DNA from: UBA3839 sp902776985
Lineage (GTDB): Bacteria > Bacteroidota > Bacteroidia > Bacteroidales > Bacteroidaceae
Assembly (NCBI GenBank): GCA_902776985.1
Contig: CACYSD010000007.1
Location: forward strand, 96,703-160,702
DNA: 64,000 nt
Reading direction: 5' to 3'
This document shows positions 61,519 to 64,000 of this stretch, piece by piece; the first letter of the stretch is position 1; each line of letters begins with the position of its first letter. The notes under the pieces are model-generated. The model saw only the letters and a program-made list of their open reading frames with translations. It was not told the DNA's origin and did no database searches. A program made the translations under genes and the position numbers.

Positions 61519-61638
61519 ATGGCAATACCGAAGTTGTGGTGGCCCATTGATAAGCTGCCTCCATTGGCATTCGACCATGATGATATCATGCGCGATGCGG
61601 TTTCGTTGTATCAAACTAAAGTTGCAATATTGAATTAG
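61519..61638 (+). CDS. Tiny protein after the BRO-Fic gene
   Basis: 39 residues, MAIPKLWWPIDKLPP... The ATG lies seven bases after the BRO-Fic stop. Rich in Pro and hydrophobics, with one acidic cluster (FDHDDIMRD). It could be a small partner or the remnant of a larger gene. No family recognised. Confidence 0.45.
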   Translation: MAIPKLWWPIDKLPPLAFDHDDIMRDAVSLYQTKVAILN

Positions 61639-61643
61639 TGACT

Positions 61644-61790
61644 ATGGATTTCTACAAGAAATATAGCTCTTCTGAAAGCCGCAGAGAAGAGCTGATTAGA
61701 AAAAATGAGGCGGCAGTCAACAACCTCACACTCGAAGAGTTGGAGGCGCTGCACTACGATATGATGACCAAGAATTACATTAACGATTAA
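61644..61790 (+). CDS. Small charged helical protein, possible Fic partner
   Basis: 48 residues, MDFYKKYSSSESRREEL... with RKNEAAVNNLTLEELEAL. Size, charge and predicted helices resemble VbhA-type Fic antitoxins, but the canonical (S/T)xxxE(G/N) inhibitory motif is not exact (NLTLEE at the likely place). It starts five bases after the preceding tiny gene and ends four bases before doxX-like. Confidence 0.45.
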   Translation: MDFYKKYSSSESRREELIRKNEAAVNNLTLEELEALHYDMMTKNYIND

Positions 61791-61794
61791 CAAT

Positions 61795-62226
61795 ATGAAG
61801 TACGTAAAACTATTCTTCCGCCTGCTTTTGGGAGCCTTTATGGTCTATGCAGGATTCAGTCATCTGACGTTCAACCGTCAGGAGTTTGTGGCACAGGTGC
61901 CCACATGGCTACAGTTCAGCCCAGAATTTACCGACTTTGTCGTACTGGCATCGGGTGTGGTTGAGATTGCCTTTGGCCTTGGCATCATCTTCCTTGTAAG
62001 TAAATGGAGAGCTATTGCAGGTGCTCTGCTGGCACTCTTCTATGTGGCAATCTTCCCTGGCAATATCAACCAGTATGTGAACCACATCGATGCCTTTGGT
62101 CTCAATACCGACAATCTGCGTCTTATCCGTCTGTTCTTCCAGCCTGTGCTCATCTTCCTGGCATTGTGGACTACTGGTGGTTGGAAGTACTGGAAACTAT
62201 GGGCTAAAGGTAAGTTTAAGGAATGA
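61795..62226 (+). CDS. DoxX-family membrane protein
   Basis: 143 residues with four membrane helices: LFFRLLLGAFMVYAGFSHL, VVEIAFGLGIIFL, GALLALFYVAIFPGN and PVLIFLALWTTG. This matches the DoxX family of small redox-linked membrane proteins (relatives of thiosulfate:quinone oxidoreductase subunits). Overlaps the next reading frame by four bases. Confidence 0.85.
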   Translation: MKYVKLFFRLLLGAFMVYAGFSHLTFNRQEFVAQVPTWLQFSPEFTDFVVLASGVVEIAFGLGIIFLVSKWRAIAGALLALFYVAIFPGNINQYVNHIDAFGLNTDNLRLIRLFFQPVLIFLALWTTGGWKYWKLWAKGKFKE

Positions 62227-62234
62227 TTGTATCC

Positions 62235-62591
62235 ATGAAACATATTGCTTTTTCATTCATATTGACAGCCATGTTATTATGCTCATGTGGTAGCAATACC
62301 ACGAAGAGTGAAATAACAGCAGAAATGGCCTACGAAGGAGTCAGCAACTATTGCCATAGTGCGTATGACTGGAGCATAGCCAAAGAGAATCCTTCCATCA
62401 TGTATGTTCAGATGGGCGAAGAGACCGATTCTGCCTATCAGGTGGTATTCCGTAGTTATACAGGGGCATTCGTCAATTTCTACGTCGATAAAGCCAGTGG
62501 CACTACAAGAATGGAAGAATATGTTCCTACCCTTGATGTCAGAAACGAGGCAGGAACTATTAATCTATTCGATTATTTAGAGAAGAAATGA
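62235..62591 (+). CDS. Small lipoprotein of unknown function
   Basis: 118 residues from the ATG at 62235, which gives the compact lipoprotein signal MKHIAFSFILTAMLLCSC. An upstream in-frame ATG at 62223 overlaps the doxX-like stop and adds four residues, so either could be used. The mature part is a single small domain (AYQVVFRSYTGAFVNFYVDK) with no recognised family. Overlaps the thioesterase gene by four bases. Confidence 0.72.
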   Translation: MKHIAFSFILTAMLLCSCGSNTTKSEITAEMAYEGVSNYCHSAYDWSIAKENPSIMYVQMGEETDSAYQVVFRSYTGAFVNFYVDKASGTTRMEEYVPTLDVRNEAGTINLFDYLEKK

Positions 62592-63058
62592 AGAAGATAA
62601 TAAACCCTTGGCGCAACCATCCTGAGTATAACTGCTTTGGCTGTTGTCCTGACAATCCCATCGGACTTCATCTGGAGTTCTATGAAGATGGTGACTATAT
62701 TGTAAGTAGATGGAATCCACAGCATAATTATCAGGGCTGGGTAAACACTATGCACGGTGGTATTCTGAGTACGCTGATTGATGAAGTGTGCGGATGGGTG
62801 GTCACCCGCAAACTACAGACCAGCGGCTATACTGTCCAGCTGAATGTGAAGTTCAAGAAAGCCATTCCGACTACAGAACCAGAACTGACGATACGAGCAA
62901 AAGTCGCGAAGCAAGTCCGCAATCTGGTATATATCAACGCGGAGATCGTCAATTCGAAGGGAGAGCCCTGTAACGAAGGTGAGGCCATCTACTTCCTGAT
63001 GAATCAGGAGAAGGCAAAGGAAATGGGATTCCTACATTGTGAAGTCGAAGATGAATAA
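62588..63058 (+). CDS. PaaI-like hotdog thioesterase
   Basis: 156 residues. The hotdog-fold motif GWVNTMHGGILSTLIDEVCGW (catalytic Asp/Glu at the helix start) matches the PaaI/YdiI acyl-CoA thioesterase family, with an N-terminal CFGCCPDNPIGLHLEF segment seen in many members. The start overlaps the lipoprotein stop (ATGA). Substrate unknown. Confidence 0.88.
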   Translation: MKKIINPWRNHPEYNCFGCCPDNPIGLHLEFYEDGDYIVSRWNPQHNYQGWVNTMHGGILSTLIDEVCGWVVTRKLQTSGYTVQLNVKFKKAIPTTEPELTIRAKVAKQVRNLVYINAEIVNSKGEPCNEGEAIYFLMNQEKAKEMGFLHCEVEDE

Positions 63059-63509
63059 TAAAATTTATAAGCCTGTACTTCATCAGAAATCATTCCAGGA
63101 ACTGACAGTTGATGAGCTATACGAACTTTTGAGAGTGCGTAGTGAGGTGTTTGTGGTCGAGCAGAACTGCGTCTATCAGGATATGGATGGTGATGACCAG
63201 ATGGCCATCCACCTATGGCTGACCTTGGAAGGTAAGATTGTCGCCTTGGCTCGTGTCTGTCCTGCTGGTACTCACATGAAGGGAATATCCATCGGCAGAG
63301 TTATCACCACTGAACGAGGCAAAGGGTATGGCAAGCAGATCATGCTCTATGCCATTGATGCAGCAAAAGAGCATTTCGATGCAAAGCTTATAGACATTGA
63401 GGCACAGGAGTATGCCAAAGGCTTCTATGAAAGTGTCGGTTTCAGACAGTCATCCGACACCTTCATGCTCGACGGCATCCCTCACATTAAAATGACATTG
63501 ACAACATGA
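63051..63509 (+). CDS. ElaA-type GNAT acetyltransferase
   Basis: 152 residues from the ATG at 63051, which overlaps the thioesterase stop; an in-frame GTG at 63039 is less likely. ELLRVRSEVFVVEQNCVYQDMD and the acetyl-CoA loop RVITTERGKGYGKQIM are typical of ElaA. Substrate unknown. Confidence 0.87.
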   Translation: MNNKIYKPVLHQKSFQELTVDELYELLRVRSEVFVVEQNCVYQDMDGDDQMAIHLWLTLEGKIVALARVCPAGTHMKGISIGRVITTERGKGYGKQIMLYAIDAAKEHFDAKLIDIEAQEYAKGFYESVGFRQSSDTFMLDGIPHIKMTLTT

Positions 63510-63661
63510 TTCAATTAAAGGTAATTGATATTGAGTTCTCCGTATGCAAGGTTAAGGACTATTCGGGTATTGACCTGAACCAGGAATATGTGTTTACAGG
63601 TGCTACAGACGAAGATGTCCGTTCTCAAAAGCGAATCAGTAAGTATGGAAATAGTATATAA
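63506..63661 (+). pseudogene. Truncated ACT-domain protein gene
   Basis: Starts MIQLKVIDIEFSVCKVKDYS, the N-terminus of a small ACT-domain family, but stops after 51 residues where relatives run to about 130. After VFTGATDED the frame reads into unrelated residues, so a deletion is likely. The start overlaps the preceding stop (ATGA). Confidence 0.6.
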
Positions 63662-64000
63662 GGACATACATGAATTCAAGAAAGAAGACTTAGAGTCTTT
63701 GTTTCTCTGGTAGTGGCCATGCAGAACTTCGAGACGGTCTATACAGCATGGGACGGCGACCAGCTCGTTGGATTGATCTGTGCGATGGACGATGGCATCA
63801 TGACAGCTTACGTCCATTATCTGCTCGTCCGTCCTGAATACCAGCATCTTGGCATTGGACGAAAGCTTGTTGAGATGATAAAGGAGTACTATCAGGAATA
63901 CCTGCGTATCGTCATCGTCGCCTATAACGAGGAGCTGGACTTCTATGAGTCTTGTGGATTCAAGAAAGCCGACGATGCAAGTCCGATGTTTATCACCAGT
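63645..64000 (+). pseudogene. Broken GNAT acetyltransferase gene, runs off the window
   Basis: The 5' part (MEIVYKDIHEFKKEDLESLF) ends at a TAG (63711-63713). The rest of the domain continues in another frame from about 63710 (VVAMQNFETVYTAWDGDQLV, then the acetyl-CoA loop RPEYQHLGIGRKLVE). By memory of relatives about a dozen codons are missing at the junction. The window ends before the stop. Confidence 0.65.

Overview
The window reads as a chromosomal segment of a Bacteroidetes bacterium, most like Prevotella or a close relative in the Bacteroidales. The evidence is promoters of the TTTG-N19/20-TAnnTTTG type with no recognisable E. coli-like sites, secreted proteins ending in Bacteroidetes sorting-tail motifs, a Rho factor with a long disordered insertion, a hexameric GdhA, and lipoproteins with very short signal peptides. 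No rRNA, tRNA, CRISPR array or phage structural gene was seen. It may come from a draft or metagenome assembly, since both edges cut genes.

Layout. 1-5.3 kb: 3' part of a receiver/PEP-pyruvate-binding protein, comF, a Nif3-family gene and a coiled-coil zinc-ribbon gene. 5.4-10.7 kb: three secreted proteins, two with HExxH zincin motifs. 10.8-13.1 kb: recG, carrying a repeat-derived insertion. 13.2-15.9 kb: an outer-membrane protein and gdhA with a tandemly repeated tail. 16.1-22.8 kb: a six-gene export operon (GIN-domain lipoprotein, ABC ATPase, two MacB-like permeases, adaptor, TolC). 22.8-26 kb: an HsdR_N-type protein, holA, a long AT-rich gap and an XRE regulator. 26.4-32.3 kb: a leftward operon starting with purD and ending with a patatin. 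32.5-38.1 kb: purN, a large secreted protein, and a TonB-domain gene overlapping a Ser/Thr kinase. 38.4-41.8 kb: engB, a structured leader and rho. 41.9-47.2 kb: a BlaI-BlaR1-type regulatory pair with an outer-membrane receptor and two clear operators.

48.2-61.8 kb is a defence island: a class II Fic protein, DinD, a PUA-like/HrgA-like putative nuclease, HsdM, HsdS, HsdR, AbiH and a BRO-N-Fic fusion followed by two tiny genes. The standout is HsdR. Its C-terminus is a complete LexA/UmuD/CI-type S24 autoprotease domain with a Cys-Gly cleavage-site candidate, Ser1120 and Lys1162, spaced almost exactly as in lambda CI. Together with the DNA-damage-associated DinD gene this suggests a type I restriction system whose nuclease/translocase subunit senses DNA damage (inference). 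61.8-64 kb: a small accessory operon (DoxX, lipoprotein, thioesterase, two acetyltransferases) whose last genes are decaying.

Between genes lie several families of short-period or palindromic repeats: an A-rich AACTTAAAAA family, CATTCTT heptamers, and a C-rich REP-like palindrome. Some copies enter coding sequence, in recG, in the purN 3' end and in a secreted protein tail. Two structured RNAs are proposed: a roughly 250-nt rod at the start of the rho leader and a roughly 105-nt small RNA upstream of blaI.
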